NCBI RefSeq assembly: GCF_029167645.1 | Contig: NZ_CP119147.1 | Span: 5,536,501 to 5,600,500 of the forward strand | Source: Streptomyces sp. AM 2-1-1 | GTDB taxonomy: Bacteria > Actinomycetota > Actinomycetes > Streptomycetales > Streptomycetaceae | Direction: 5' to 3' | DNA: 64,000 nt | Shown: piece by piece, positions 51,899-61,032 of the stretch | How the letters are laid out: the number at the start of each line of letters is the position of its first letter | Position numbering within the stretch: the first letter of the stretch is position 1 | The notes under the pieces: model-generated | What the model was told of the DNA's origin: nothing | Seen by the model: only the letters and a program-made list of their open reading frames with translations | The model's database searches: none | Made by a program: the position numbers and the translations under genes

Positions 51899-52567
51899 AT
51901 GCCACGTCAGCAGCAGCCCGCAGCGCGCCCCGTACGCCGACGCAGTTACGACCAGTTCTGCGCCACCGCCCGAGCCCTGGACTCCGTCGGAGACCGGTGG
52001 ACCCTGCTGATCGTCCGTGAACTGCTGGCCGGACCGCGCCGCTACACCGATCTGCACGCGGACCTGCCCGGCGTCAGCACGGACGTCCTCGCCTCCCGCC
52101 TCAAGGACATGGAGCAGAGCGGACTCGCCGTCCGCCGCAGGCTGCCGCCTCCCGCGGCCGCCTCCGTCTACGAACTCACCGGCCGGGGCAGGGAGCTCCT
52201 CCCCGTCCTCACCGCCCTCGCCCGGTGGGGCGCGCCGGCCCTGGACGAACGCCGCCCCACCGACGCCGTCCGCGCCCACTGGTTCGCTCTCCCGCTGCGG
52301 CGCTCCCTCGCGGCGACGGCCCACACCGGTGTGGTCGACGTGCACCTGGACGAGGGGGAGTTCCACGTACGCACCGGCGCGGTGGCCGACGGCGAGGAGG
52401 TCTACGGATACGGCGGCGCCCCCCACGCCGACGCCCGGATACTCCTGGAGGCCGAACTCTGCCTGGCCATGGGCCGGGACGAGATCACCTTCGCGCAGGC
52501 GGTCAAGGACGGGCGGATCGAGGTGCACGGCGAGAGCCCTCTCGCCACCGAACTGCGCGGCGCCTGA
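51899..52567 (+). CDS. HxlR-family transcriptional regulator
   Basis: 222 residues. The N-terminal winged-helix domain shows the HxlR pattern: SYDQFCATARALDSVGDRWT, LLIVRELLAGPRRYTDLHAD, GVSTDVLASRLKDMEQSGLA and SVYELTGRGRELLPVLTALA. A C-terminal extension of about 110 residues (RRSLAATAHTGVVDVHLDEG; EVYGYGGAPHADARILLEAE; LAMGRDEITFAQAVKDGRIE) may bind a ligand or dimerise; ordinary HxlR proteins lack it. It is divergent from alaA, with two inverted repeats in between. Start: ATG at 51899 fits a leaderless transcript; an in-frame ATG at 51881 overlaps the -10. Confidence 0.88.
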   Translation: MPRQQQPAARPVRRRSYDQFCATARALDSVGDRWTLLIVRELLAGPRRYTDLHADLPGVSTDVLASRLKDMEQSGLAVRRRLPPPAAASVYELTGRGRELLPVLTALARWGAPALDERRPTDAVRAHWFALPLRRSLAATAHTGVVDVHLDEGEFHVRTGAVADGEEVYGYGGAPHADARILLEAELCLAMGRDEITFAQAVKDGRIEVHGESPLATELRGA

Positions 52568-52615
52568 CCGGCCGCCCCGCCCCCGGCCGGGGGCGGGGCG
52601 GTGGATGATGGGGGC

Positions 52616-53263
52616 GTGCGACTCGAAGCGATCACCTGGGACCGGCTGGCCGAGGCCCTCGCCGCGCACGCGGACGGGGCGGGCCCCGAGGGCGGCGGAC
52701 CCTGGCTCCGGATCGGCGTCGACGGCGCCCCCGCCGCCGGCACCGGACCGCTCGCCGAGGCCGTCGCCCAGGAGCTGCGGCTGCGCGGACGCGCCGTGCT
52801 CGTCGTCTCCACCGAGGGGTTCCTGCGCCCGGCGAGCCTGCGGTACGAGTACGGCAAGCGGGACCCCGACTCCTACGCGGACGGCTGGTACGACACCAAG
52901 GCGCTGTGGCGCGAGGTGTTCGAGCCGCTGGAACCGGGCGGCGACGGCCGGGTGCTGCCGGACCTGTGGGACCCGGTCACCGACCGGGCCACCCGCAGCC
53001 CGTACCGGACGCTCCCGGAGGGCGGTGCGGTGGTGGTGCACGGGCCGTTGCTGCTGGGGCAGTGGTACCCCTTCGACCTCGCAGTCCATCTGCGGCTCTC
53101 GCCGGGCGCGCTGCGGCGGCGCACGGACGAGGGGGCGCAGTGGACGCTGCCCGCCTTCGCGCGGTACGAGGAGGAGACCGCACCCGCCGACCGCGCCGAC
53201 GCCGTGGTCCGGGCAGACGACGCCCGCCATCCGGCCTGGACGGGGCTCCGTACGCGGGGGTGA
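52616..53263 (+). CDS. Uridine kinase-like P-loop protein
   Basis: 215 residues with the uridine kinase/phosphoribulokinase layout: LRIGVDGAPAAGTGPLAEAV (about 29) in the P-loop position, RGRAVLVVSTEGFLRPASLR, YADGWYDTKALWREVFEPLE, and VVVHGPLLLGQWYPFDLAVH with LRLSPGALRRRTDE. The P-loop lacks the invariant Lys (GAPAAGTG then Pro in place of GKS/T), so nucleotide binding may be weak or different; active uridine kinase function is doubtful. The start is uncertain between GTG 52616 (chosen; RLEAITWDRL) and GTG 52601. It lies 48 bp after the HxlR stop on the same strand. Confidence 0.75.
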   Translation: MRLEAITWDRLAEALAAHADGAGPEGGGPWLRIGVDGAPAAGTGPLAEAVAQELRLRGRAVLVVSTEGFLRPASLRYEYGKRDPDSYADGWYDTKALWREVFEPLEPGGDGRVLPDLWDPVTDRATRSPYRTLPEGGAVVVHGPLLLGQWYPFDLAVHLRLSPGALRRRTDEGAQWTLPAFARYEEETAPADRADAVVRADDARHPAWTGLRTRG

Positions 53264-53705
53264 CTCCACGGGCCCGCCGTCCTCGGGACCGGCCGGGCGG
53301 CACGCCCCCGGGGCCGGTGGTGGCGCTTCCTCCCGGGCGTCCGCCGTAGCCGCAGGGCCCGTCGCGGTGTGCGCGGCGTCGCGGGATGGTGAGGGTCGTC
53401 CCCACTCCGGGGAGAAGTGGTGAGGACTCGATCATGAGCGGCGCTTTCTCCACCGCCACCGTCCGCGGGCGATAAAATGCCCCCCTTGTGGTCGCTTGCC
53501 GGGTCTCCCGGATTTTCGGCGGAATTCCGGGTCCTCCGGAACTCCGGCCGCACCCGGGCCCCGGTCCCTCGACCAGGACAGCGGCACCGGCCGGCCGGCC
53601 GCGACCTGCGGCCTCCCGTGAAACGGCGGGAGGACGGGCCCCGGCCCGCCCGCCGACCGGCTAAGCACCACCAGCACCGCGGTTTTCGTGAAGGGCGTAT
53701 CCAGC
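53264..53705 (+). other. Intergenic region before the MHYT gene
   Basis: 442 bp. A 13-codon open frame at 53434-53475 (MSGAFSTATVRGR, preceded by GAGGA) could be a leader peptide but cannot be supported further. CCGGGTCTCCCGG-type short inverted repeats near 53497 and GGAATTCCGGGTCCTCCGG near 53520 are present. No riboswitch or RNA is recognised. Confidence 0.4.
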
Positions 53706-54581
53706 ATGCAGGGCACCGTCGACGGCTTCTCCTACGGCCTCGTGACTCCGGTCGCGGCTTTCCTCATGGCCTGCCTCGGCGCCGCGCTGGGGTTGCGCTG
53801 CACCGTCCGCTCCGTGCGCGGTGCCGGGCCGAAGCCGGGCCGCCGCCCCCATCGGGCCGGATGGCTCGCGCTCGGCGCGACCTCCATCGGATCGGGCATC
53901 TGGACGATGCACTTCATCGCGATGATGGGCTTCTCCATCGACGAGGCGCCGATCCGGTACGACCGCCCGCTGATGTACGCGAGTCTCGCCGTGGCGATCG
54001 TCATGGTCGGGATCGGCATCTTCATCGTGGGCTACCGGGGCGCGACCCCGCTGGCGCTGGTCACCGGCGGCACCATCACCGGCCTCGGGGTGGCCACCAT
54101 GCACTACCTCGGCATGGCGGGCATGGTGTTCCACGGCCGGTTCGCGTACTCCACCGCCACGGTGGCCCTCTCCGTCGTCATCGCCGTGGTCGCCGCCACC
54201 GCCGCGCTCTGGGCGGCCGTCTCCCTGCACGGCTTCCTGCCCAGCCTGGGCGCCGCGGTCGTCATGGGGGCCGCCGTGAGCGGGATGCACTACACCGGCA
54301 TGGCCGCGCTCCGGGTCCATCTGCACGCCGGTGACACCGGCGGGGCGACCGGCGAGCCCGTCGGGGCGATCCTCGTCCCCCTCCTCGTCGGGCCGCTGGC
54401 CTTCCTGCTGCTCGCGGGGGCGGTGGTGCTCTTCGACCCGCTGGTGGTCAGGGGCGACCCGGCCCGCGACGCCGGGTCCGGCCGTCCCGGCGACGCCGCG
54501 CGCGCCATCCCCGTCCAGCGCCGGCGCGACCCCGCCGCCGAACCCGTGTCCGACCGCGCGGTCCGGCCCCGGCGCCGCTGA
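53706..54581 (+). CDS. MHYT-domain membrane sensor
   Basis: 291 residues with seven hydrophobic segments and three MHYT motifs at the membrane surface: [22 protein letters not shown] and [11 protein letters not shown]. Met and His of these repeats are thought to bind copper and sense CO, O2 or NO. There is no attached GGDEF, EAL or kinase domain; the last 50 residues are a basic cytoplasmic tail ([20 protein letters not shown]). Signal output must therefore be through another protein. The ATG at 53706 has GAAGGG upstream; a GTG at 53688 would add six residues. Confidence 0.9.
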   Translation: MQGTVDGFSYGLVTPVAAFLMACLGAALGLRCTVRSVRGAGPKPGRRPHRAGWLALGATSIGSGIWTMHFIAMMGFSIDEAPIRYDRPLMYASLAVAIVMVGIGIFIVGYRGATPLALVTGGTITGLGVATMHYLGMAGMVFHGRFAYSTATVALSVVIAVVAATAALWAAVSLHGFLPSLGAAVVMGAAVSGMHYTGMAALRVHLHAGDTGGATGEPVGAILVPLLVGPLAFLLLAGAVVLFDPLVVRGDPARDAGSGRPGDAARAIPVQRRRDPAAEPVSDRAVRPRRR

Positions 54582-54621
54582 TCCCGGCGCCGTTGTCAGT
54601 CACGGGTCGTACGGTGGAGGC

Positions 54622-56763
54622 ATGCGGCCCGTTTCCAAGATCGAACGTTCGGTGGCGCCTTTCGAGGTCGTCAGTCCCTACCAGCCCAGCGGCGACCAGC
54701 CGACGGCCATCGCCGAGCTCGAAAAGCGTGTCCGGGCAGGTGAGAAGGATGTCGTCCTGCTGGGCGCGACCGGTACCGGCAAATCGGCGACCACCGCGTG
54801 GATGATCGAGAAGCTCCAGCGGCCCACCCTCGTCATGGCGCCCAACAAGACGCTGGCGGCGCAGCTCGCCAACGAGTTCCGCGAGCTGCTGCCGAACAAC
54901 GCCGTCGAGTACTTCGTCTCGTACTACGACTACTACCAGCCCGAGGCGTACGTCCCGCAGTCGGACACCTACATCGAGAAGGACTCCTCGATCAACGAGG
55001 AGGTCGAGCGGCTGCGCCACTCCGCCACCAACTCCCTGCTCACCCGGCGGGACGTCGTCGTGGTCGCCTCCGTCTCCTGCATCTACGGCCTCGGTACCCC
55101 GCAGGAGTACGTCGACCGCATGATCCAGCTCAAGATCGGCGACGAGATCGACCGTGACCAGCTGCTGCGCCGGTTCGTCGAGATCCAGTACACCCGCAAC
55201 GACCTCGCCTTCACCCGGGGCACCTTCCGGGTGCGCGGCGACACGATCGAGATCTTCCCGGTCTACGAGGAGCTCGCCGTCCGCATCGAGATGTTCGGCG
55301 ACGAGATCGAGGCGCTCTCCACCCTCCATCCGCTCACCGGCGAGGTGATCAGCGAGGACACCTCGCTCCACGTCTTCCCCGCCACCCACTACGTCGCCGG
55401 CCCCGAGCGCCTGGAGAAGGCGATCAACGGCATCGAGCGGGAGCTGGAGGAGCGGCTCGCCTCCATGGAGAAGCAGGGCAAGCTGCTGGAGGCCCAGCGC
55501 CTGCGCATGCGCACCACGTACGACATCGAGATGCTCCGCCAGATCGGCACCTGTTCCGGCGTGGAGAACTACTCGATGCACTTCGACGGCCGGCTGCCCG
55601 GCACCGCGCCGAACACCCTCCTCGACTACTTCCCCGAGGACTTCCTGCTGGTGCTGGACGAGTCCCACGTCACGGTCCCGCAGATCGGTGCGATGTACGA
55701 GGGCGACGCCTCCCGCAAGCGGACCCTCGTGGACCACGGCTTCCGCCTGCCGTCCGCCCTGGACAACCGCCCCCTGAAGTGGGAGGAGTTCCAGGAGCGG
55801 ATCGACCAGACCGTCTACCTCTCGGCCACTCCGGGCACCTACGAGCTCTCGCGCGGCGACGGCTTCGTCGAGCAGATCATCCGCCCCACCGGACTCATCG
55901 ACCCGGAGATCGTCGTCAAGCCCACCGAGGGCCAGATCGACGACCTCGTCCACGAGATCCGCACCCGCACCGAGCGCGACGAGCGTGTTCTCGTCACCAC
56001 CCTCACCAAGAAGATGTCCGAGGACCTCACGGACTACTTCCTGGAGCTGGGCATCCAGGTCAGGTACCTGCACAGCGACGTCGACACCCTGCGCCGCATC
56101 GAGCTGCTGCGCGAACTGCGCTCCGGCGAGTACGACGTCCTGGTCGGCATCAACCTCCTGCGGGAGGGCCTCGACCTGCCCGAGGTCTCGCTGGTGGCGA
56201 TCCTCGACGCCGACAAGCAGGGGTTCCTGCGCTCCGCCACCTCGCTCATCCAGACCATCGGACGCGCCGCGCGCAACGTCTCCGGCCAGGTCCACATGTA
56301 CGCGGACAAGGTCACGCCCGCCATGGCGCGGGCGATCGACGAGACCAACCGGCGCCGCGAGAAGCAGATCGCCTACAACACCGAGCGCGGCATCGATCCG
56401 CAGCCGCTGCGCAAGAAGATCAACGACATCGTCGCCTCCATCGCCCGCGAGGAGGTCGACACCGAGCAGCTCCTCGGGACCGGCTACCGCCAGACCAAGG
56501 GGACCAAGGCGCCGGTTCCCGCCCTCGGCGGCAAGGCCGCCAAGGCGGGGGAGGCCAAGGCGGACGCCGGAAAGCCCCGCGCCAGCGGCGCGGTGACCAG
56601 CGACCGGCCGGCCGAGGAGCTGGCCGGGATCATCGAGGAGATGACCGAGCGGATGCGGGCCGCCGCCGCCGACCTCCAGTTCGAGGTCGCCGCACGGCTG
56701 CGCGACGAGGTGGGCGAGTTGAAGAAGGAGCTGCGGCAGATGAAGGAAGCCGGGATCGCCTGA
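54622..56763 (+). CDS. uvrB: Excinuclease ABC subunit B
   Basis: 713 residues, cytosolic DNA damage-verification helicase of nucleotide excision repair. Walker [16 protein letters not shown] (GATGTGKS at 48-55), [20 protein letters not shown] (the beta-hairpin region that inserts behind damage), [20 protein letters not shown] (DESH), [40 protein letters not shown] and [20 protein letters not shown] follow in order. The C-terminal UVR domain ([20 protein letters not shown]) contacts UvrC. Next to it are a TerD gene and, 6 kb on, uvrA. GAACccgtGTCC at 54540, one mismatch from the LexA core, is the only damage-box candidate. GGAGG lies almost against the ATG, which is unusual. Confidence 0.97.
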   Translation: MRPVSKIERSVAPFEVVSPYQPSGDQPTAIAELEKRVRAGEKDVVLLGATGTGKSATTAWMIEKLQRPTLVMAPNKTLAAQLANEFRELLPNNAVEYFVSYYDYYQPEAYVPQSDTYIEKDSSINEEVERLRHSATNSLLTRRDVVVVASVSCIYGLGTPQEYVDRMIQLKIGDEIDRDQLLRRFVEIQYTRNDLAFTRGTFRVRGDTIEIFPVYEELAVRIEMFGDEIEALSTLHPLTGEVISEDTSLHVFPATHYVAGPERLEKAINGIERELEERLASMEKQGKLLEAQRLRMRTTYDIEMLRQIGTCSGVENYSMHFDGRLPGTAPNTLLDYFPEDFLLVLDESHVTVPQIGAMYEGDASRKRTLVDHGFRLPSALDNRPLKWEEFQERIDQTVYLSATPGTYELSRGDGFVEQIIRPTGLIDPEIVVKPTEGQIDDLVHEIRTRTERDERVLVTTLTKKMSEDLTDYFLELGIQVRYLHSDVDTLRRIELLRELRSGEYDVLVGINLLREGLDLPEVSLVAILDADKQGFLRSATSLIQTIGRAARNVSGQVHMYADKVTPAMARAIDETNRRREKQIAYNTERGIDPQPLRKKINDIVASIAREEVDTEQLLGTGYRQTKGTKAPVPALGGKAAKAGEAKADAGKPRASGAVTSDRPAEELAGIIEEMTERMRAAAADLQFEVAARLRDEVGELKKELRQMKEAGIA

Positions 56764-56963
56764 CCCGGGGCGCCGCCGGGGGAGCGCGCGGGGCCGGGGC
56801 AACGGTGGTCCGGTGGGAGGGGTGTGACGGGGATTCCGGCCCGCTGTGTTGCAAGAACGACACAGAACGGGCCGGAGCGGCACTCCGCCCGGGCGCAATG
56901 CGTAGGGTGCGGGGAAACCGCATACGGATGGTTGCGGGGCATAACGCGGAGAGGGGACAGCGC

Positions 56964-57542
56964 GTGACGGTCAACATGACCAAGGGTCAGGCGATCAGCC
57001 TGCGGAAGCAGGACGGGGGAACCCTGACCGCGGTACGGATGGGGCTCGGCTGGCAGGCGGCGCCGCGCCGCGGCCTCTTCGGATCGCGCACCCGGGAGAT
57101 CGACCTGGACGCCTCGGCGGTCCTGTTCGCCGACAAGCAGCCGGTGGACGTGGTCTTCTTCCGTCACCTCGTCAGCGACGACGGTTCGGTCAAGCACACC
57201 GGTGACAACCTCGTCGGTGGCGCGGGATCGGGCGGCGACGACGAGTCGATCCTGGTGGACCTGGCGAGGGTGCCGGTCCACATCGACCAGATCGTCTTCA
57301 CGGTGAACAGCTTCACCGGCCAGACGTTCCAGGAGGTGCAGAACGCCTTCTGCCGCATCGTCGACGAGACGAACGGCCAGGAACTGGCCCGTTACACCCT
57401 CGACGGCGGCGGCCAGTACACCGCCCAGATCATGGCGAAGGTGCACCGTGCCGGTGGCGGCTGGCAGATGACCGCGCTCGGGAACCCGGCCAACGGCCGC
57501 ACTTTCCAGGACCTGATGCCGGCGATCCTGCCGCACCTCTGA
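56964..57542 (+). CDS. TerD-family tellurium/stress protein
   Basis: 192 residues, one TerD domain. VNMTKGQAISLRKQDGGTLT (the N-terminal beta strand), the LGWQAAPRRGLFGSRTREID stretch, LDASAVLFADKQPVDVVFFR, the acidic HTGDNLVGGAGSGGDDESIL (GD-type calcium sites typical of TerD), and VFTVNSFTGQTFQEVQNAFC complete the pattern. TerD domains bind calcium and take part in membrane-linked stress response complexes. Cytosolic. GTG at 56964 after GGAGAGGGG. It is followed by a terminator and then by a second TerD-derived gene and TerC, forming a Ter set between uvrB and uvrA. Confidence 0.92.
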   Translation: MTVNMTKGQAISLRKQDGGTLTAVRMGLGWQAAPRRGLFGSRTREIDLDASAVLFADKQPVDVVFFRHLVSDDGSVKHTGDNLVGGAGSGGDDESILVDLARVPVHIDQIVFTVNSFTGQTFQEVQNAFCRIVDETNGQELARYTLDGGGQYTAQIMAKVHRAGGGWQMTALGNPANGRTFQDLMPAILPHL

Positions 57543-57579
57543 CGGCCCGTACGCGACCCGGGCCCTCGACCGGCCCACC

Positions 57580-57611
57580 CAGCTCCCGGAGGCGAACGCC
57601 CCCGGGAGCTG
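57580..57611 (+). terminator. Terminator after terD
   Basis: CAGCTCCCGG (57580-57589) pairs with CCGGGAGCTG (57602-57611) with GGCG/CGCC continuing inside; loop AA. One mismatch interrupts a 14-bp stem. Confidence 0.75.
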
Positions 57612-57698
57612 CGCGTACTCCGGGCGCGCCGCGCCCACCGACACGGTCACCCACCAGCACACGCTCACCACACGGTCACGCAGCAAGGGGACAGGGCA

Positions 57699-59603
57699 AT
57701 GACGGCCGAACTCGTCCGGGGGCAGAACCACCCGCTCCCCTCGACCCGTCTGGAGGTCCGGGTGTCGGCGGGTTCCCCCGTCGTGGCCGGCGCCGCCCTC
57801 GCCGACGAGCGGGGCACCGTACGGGGTGCGGAGTGGATCGCCCATCCCGGGGAGCCGCGGCTGCCCGGCGTCGAGGTCCCCCGTCGGGCCGCCACCGAAC
57901 ACCGGCTCGCTCTCGACCTGGACGCGCTGCCCGGCGAGGTGCACCGGGTCACCGTGCTGCTGGTCCTGCCGCGCACGTCCGGCTCCGCCGCCGGCTTCGG
58001 CGCGGTCGCCGCCCCCTTCGTGGCCGTCGGCGAGCCCGGCGGCGCCCCGATCGCCGACTTCACCCTCACCGGCCTGGACACGGAGTCCGCCGTCGCCGTC
58101 CTGGAGTTCTACCGGCGCGCCGGAGCCTGGAAGGTGCGGGCCGTCGGTCAGGGGTACGACTCCGGGCTCGCGGGCATGCTCGCCGACCAGGGGGTGAGCG
58201 GGGCCGACGCACTGGCCGCCTCCATCATGGCGGCCGCCGGACCGCTCGTCCCGGCGCAGCCCGGACCGTCGGTGGACCCGTCCAAGTCCACCGCCCCCGC
58301 CACCTCCTCGGCGGAGTCCGTGACGGCGGCGGACGCCAGGACGGTGACCGGTGGCCGTATCGACTACGCGCACCCCCGGCGCCGGGTCACGGCGCCCGCA
58401 GCCACCGCCCCGCCCGCAGCCACCGCTCCGCCCGGCACACCCGTCCCGTCCGCCCCGCCCTCCGGACCGGCCGCGCCGGTCGCCGGGGACGCCCCCGGCG
58501 ACTCCCTGGACGAGCGGCTCTACAACCAGGTCTGGGGCATGTTCGAGGACCTGGCCCGCTGCGTCGCCGCCTACCGCGGCGCCGTCGACTTCGCCGAGTC
58601 GCGCCGGGAGCAGGAGCTCGACGGGGTCCTCTCCGACCCGCGCAACCGCATCGGTGGGGCGGGCGACGCCGCGCGCGCGGAGGCCAGGGCGAAACACGAC
58701 GAGCTGATCGCCCGCGCCCGGGAGGTGCTCGACCGGGACCTGGCCCAGCTGGCCGCCGAGTCCGATGTGGTGGAACCCGCGCTCCCCGCCGCCTTCGCCG
58801 GCTGGGACAGCCCGGTCTGGCACGCCCACCGGGCTCCGGCCGGACCGCCCTGGGCCCTGCGACTGGGCGACGTCCACCTCCCCGAAGCCCCGGAGCTGCG
58901 CGTTCCGCTGCTCGTCCGGCTCCCGCTGGAGCGCGGCCTGTGGATCGACGCCGGCCGGAGCGCCTCGGCGGCGGACGGCCTGCTGGACGGAGCGGAGCTG
59001 AAACACCTGGCGCTGGAGAGCGCGCTCACACACGCCGTACGGCTGCTCGCCGCGTATCCGGCGGGGGAGATGGCGGTCCACGTCATCGACCCGGCCGGGG
59101 CCGGCGCGGCCTCCCTCGCGCCGCTGGTGGGGGCCGGAGTGCTCGCCGGGCCGCCCGCGGTGGGCGCCGCCGGGGTGACGGCCGTCCTCGACCGGCTCAC
59201 GCAGCGCGTCGACCTGGTCCAGATGGCGCTCCGGGCCGGCGCGGCCGACGCACTGCCGCCGGATCTCGACCCCGCCGGGCAACTGCTCGTCGTCAACGAC
59301 TTCCCGCACGGCTTCGACGACCGCGCGGTCACCCGGCTCCGTTACCTCGCCGACGAGGGTCCTTCGGTCGGGGTGCACCTGCTGCTCGTCGCGGACCAGG
59401 AGGAGGCGTCCGCGTACGGACCCCTGCTCGCTCCGTTCTGGCGAGGGCTCCTCCGGCTCACCCCACTCGCCGGTGACCACCTCGCCGACCCCTGGGTCCG
59501 GCACGTATGGACGTACGAGCCGCCCCGGGTGCCGCGGGGCAGCCGGGTCCTGGAGCAGGTGCTCGCCACGGTGGCCCGGGAGCGGCGGGCCCGGGGCCGC
59601 TGA
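57699..59603 (+). CDS. Large TerD-derived protein with degenerate FtsK-like C-terminus
   Basis: 634 residues. The first 170 residues are a TerD-like domain (TAELVRGQNHPLPSTRLEVR; VHRVTVLLVLPRTSGSAAGF; IADFTLTGLDTESAVAVLEF; RRAGAWKVRAVGQGYDSGLA). A Pro/Ala-rich linker (about 185-270) leads to a helical region (LYNQVWGMFEDLARCVAAYR with SRREQELDGV). The C-terminal 250 residues recall the HerA/FtsK ATPase fold (RVPLLVRLPLERGLWIDAGR; LLVVNDFPHGFDDRAVTRLR) but the P-loop position reads WIDAGRSASAAD, with no Gly-Lys-Ser/Thr, so it should not hydrolyse ATP. This is a domain arrangement of tellurium-resistance systems in actinomycetes. It lies between terD and terC. Confidence 0.8.
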   Translation: MTAELVRGQNHPLPSTRLEVRVSAGSPVVAGAALADERGTVRGAEWIAHPGEPRLPGVEVPRRAATEHRLALDLDALPGEVHRVTVLLVLPRTSGSAAGFGAVAAPFVAVGEPGGAPIADFTLTGLDTESAVAVLEFYRRAGAWKVRAVGQGYDSGLAGMLADQGVSGADALAASIMAAAGPLVPAQPGPSVDPSKSTAPATSSAESVTAADARTVTGGRIDYAHPRRRVTAPAATAPPAATAPPGTPVPSAPPSGPAAPVAGDAPGDSLDERLYNQVWGMFEDLARCVAAYRGAVDFAESRREQELDGVLSDPRNRIGGAGDAARAEARAKHDELIARAREVLDRDLAQLAAESDVVEPALPAAFAGWDSPVWHAHRAPAGPPWALRLGDVHLPEAPELRVPLLVRLPLERGLWIDAGRSASAADGLLDGAELKHLALESALTHAVRLLAAYPAGEMAVHVIDPAGAGAASLAPLVGAGVLAGPPAVGAAGVTAVLDRLTQRVDLVQMALRAGAADALPPDLDPAGQLLVVNDFPHGFDDRAVTRLRYLADEGPSVGVHLLLVADQEEASAYGPLLAPFWRGLLRLTPLAGDHLADPWVRHVWTYEPPRVPRGSRVLEQVLATVARERRARGR

Positions 59604-59703
59604 CCCCGCCGCCCTTACGCGAGGACCGGCGGATCCAGGGGTTTTGATTCTTCTTTGCCACTCTCTTTACCTTTTCTTGGGTATGCCTGTACTGTCTCTT
59701 GAA

Positions 59704-59813
59704 CGGAGGGGAGTATTCCCACACGTGGCGTTCCCGTCAGTACGGACTGTGACCGGTCCCGGGGCGTCGGCCCGGCGTACATCCCGTACGCCCCGGGTGG
59801 AAGAGACCTCCGG
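59704..59813 (+). promoter_or_regulatory. yybP-ykoY-type manganese riboswitch upstream of terC
   Basis: The basal stem is CGGAGG/CCTCCG (59704-59709 with 59807-59812). It is followed by GGGGAGTA (59708-59715) and closed by AAGAGACC (59801-59808), the two conserved internal strands of the yybP-ykoY class (compare GGGGAGUAG and GCAAGACC in the Lactococcus example). Between them are a GTCAGTACGG strand and a GGCGTACatcccGTACGCC hairpin arm. TerC/YkoY-family transporters are the classical genes controlled by this Mn2+-sensing riboswitch. Confidence 0.75.
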
Positions 59814-59859
59814 CAGCGACGACGCTGATCAGTAGCCGTAGCGAACTGCCGGAGGCGCA

Positions 59860-60930
59860 GTGGACGTTTCATGGACCCTCTGGGTGCTGACCATTCTTGG
59901 TCTGGCAGCCCTCATCGCCGTCGACTTCCTCATCGGGCGCAAGCCCCATGACGTGTCGACCAAGGAAGCCGGAATCTGGACGGTCGTCTGGATCGTGCTG
60001 GCCGCACTCTTCGGGCTGGGCCTGCTGGTCTTCGGCAACAGCCAGGCCTCCGGCGAGTTCTTCGCCGGATTCATCACGGAGAAGTCGCTCAGCGTCGACA
60101 ACCTCTTCGTCTTCGTCCTGATCATGGCGAAGTTCTCGGTGCCCTCGCACCTCCAGCAGCGGGTACTGCTGGTCGGTGTCCTGATCGCCCTGGTGCTCCG
60201 GGCGATCTTCATCGCGGCCGGTGCGGCCGTCATCGCCAACTTCTCCTGGATCTTCTACATCTTCGGCGCGTTCCTGATCTACACCGCGTGGAAGCTGATC
60301 AAGGAGGCGCGGGCCGACGAGGACGAGGAGGAGTTCGAGGAGAACCGCCTGCTCAAGTCGATCGAGCACCGCTTCGGCGTCGCCGACCGGTACCACGGCA
60401 CCAAGCTCTTCATCCGGAACAACGGCAAGCGCGTCATGACCCCGCTGATGGTCGTCATGCTGGCGATCGGCACCACCGACGTGCTCTTCGCGCTCGACTC
60501 CATCCCCGCGATCTTCGGCCTGACCCAGGACCCGTACATCGTCTTCACGGCCAACGCGTTCGCACTGATGGGCCTGCGCCAGCTGTACTTCCTCATCGGC
60601 GGGCTGCTGAAGAAGCTGGTCCACCTCAGCTACGGACTCTCGGTGATCCTCGGGTTCATCGGCGTCAAGCTGGTGCTGCACGCGCTGCACGAATCCGGAG
60701 TGCACGTCCCGGAGATCTCGATCCCGTTCTCGCTCTCCGTCATCTGCGGCGTGCTGGTGATCACCACCATCACCAGTCTGATCGCGGGGCGGAAGCAGAC
60801 CGCCGCGGCCGAGGCCGCCGCCGCGTCCCGGCCGGAAGGCCCCGGGGCCGGCACCGGCTCCGAGAACGGATCCGAGGACGGCGACACCGGCACCGCGTCC
60901 CGCAAGGGCAGCAGCAGCGTCGGCGGCTGA
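59860..60930 (+). CDS. TerC-family metal exporter
   Basis: 356-residue membrane protein with about nine hydrophobic segments. Family motifs: VDVSWTLWVLTILGLAALIA, FFAGFITEKSLSVDNLFVFV (with the conserved Glu-x-x-Leu-x-x-Asp-Asn), VMTPLMVVMLAIGTTDVLFA, LDSIPAIFGLTQDPYIVFTA and FALMGLRQLYFLIGGLLKKL. The two acidic Asp-Asn and Asp-Ser-Ile sites bind metal; relatives export Mn2+ to feed or protect secreted metalloenzymes. The leader carries a yybP-ykoY-type riboswitch, which supports a manganese role over tellurite. GGAGG lies 4 nt before the GTG. The C-terminal Ser/Gly-rich tail is cytoplasmic. Confidence 0.93.
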   Translation: MDVSWTLWVLTILGLAALIAVDFLIGRKPHDVSTKEAGIWTVVWIVLAALFGLGLLVFGNSQASGEFFAGFITEKSLSVDNLFVFVLIMAKFSVPSHLQQRVLLVGVLIALVLRAIFIAAGAAVIANFSWIFYIFGAFLIYTAWKLIKEARADEDEEEFEENRLLKSIEHRFGVADRYHGTKLFIRNNGKRVMTPLMVVMLAIGTTDVLFALDSIPAIFGLTQDPYIVFTANAFALMGLRQLYFLIGGLLKKLVHLSYGLSVILGFIGVKLVLHALHESGVHVPEISIPFSLSVICGVLVITTITSLIAGRKQTAAAEAAAASRPEGPGAGTGSENGSEDGDTGTASRKGSSSVGG

Positions 60931-60960
60931 GCCGTCCGGCATCCGTTCCCCCCCTTCCAC

Positions 60961-61008
60961 GACGAGGGGCGCCCCGGTACCGCTCTCGGTACCGGGGCGC
61001 CCCTCGTC
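60961..61008. terminator. Perfect 22-bp hairpin between terC and the MBL gene
   Basis: GACGAGGGGCGCCCCGGTAC+CG (60961-60982) pairs exactly with 60987-61008 around CTCT. It separates convergent genes and would terminate in both directions. Confidence 0.9.
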
Positions 61009-61032
61009 CGTGCGTCGGGCGGTGTCCGCGCC

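Noticed and set aside
53434..53475. 13-codon leader peptide upstream of the MHYT gene
   Set aside because: A short open frame with a fair ribosome-binding site is not enough evidence, and no attenuator structure follows.
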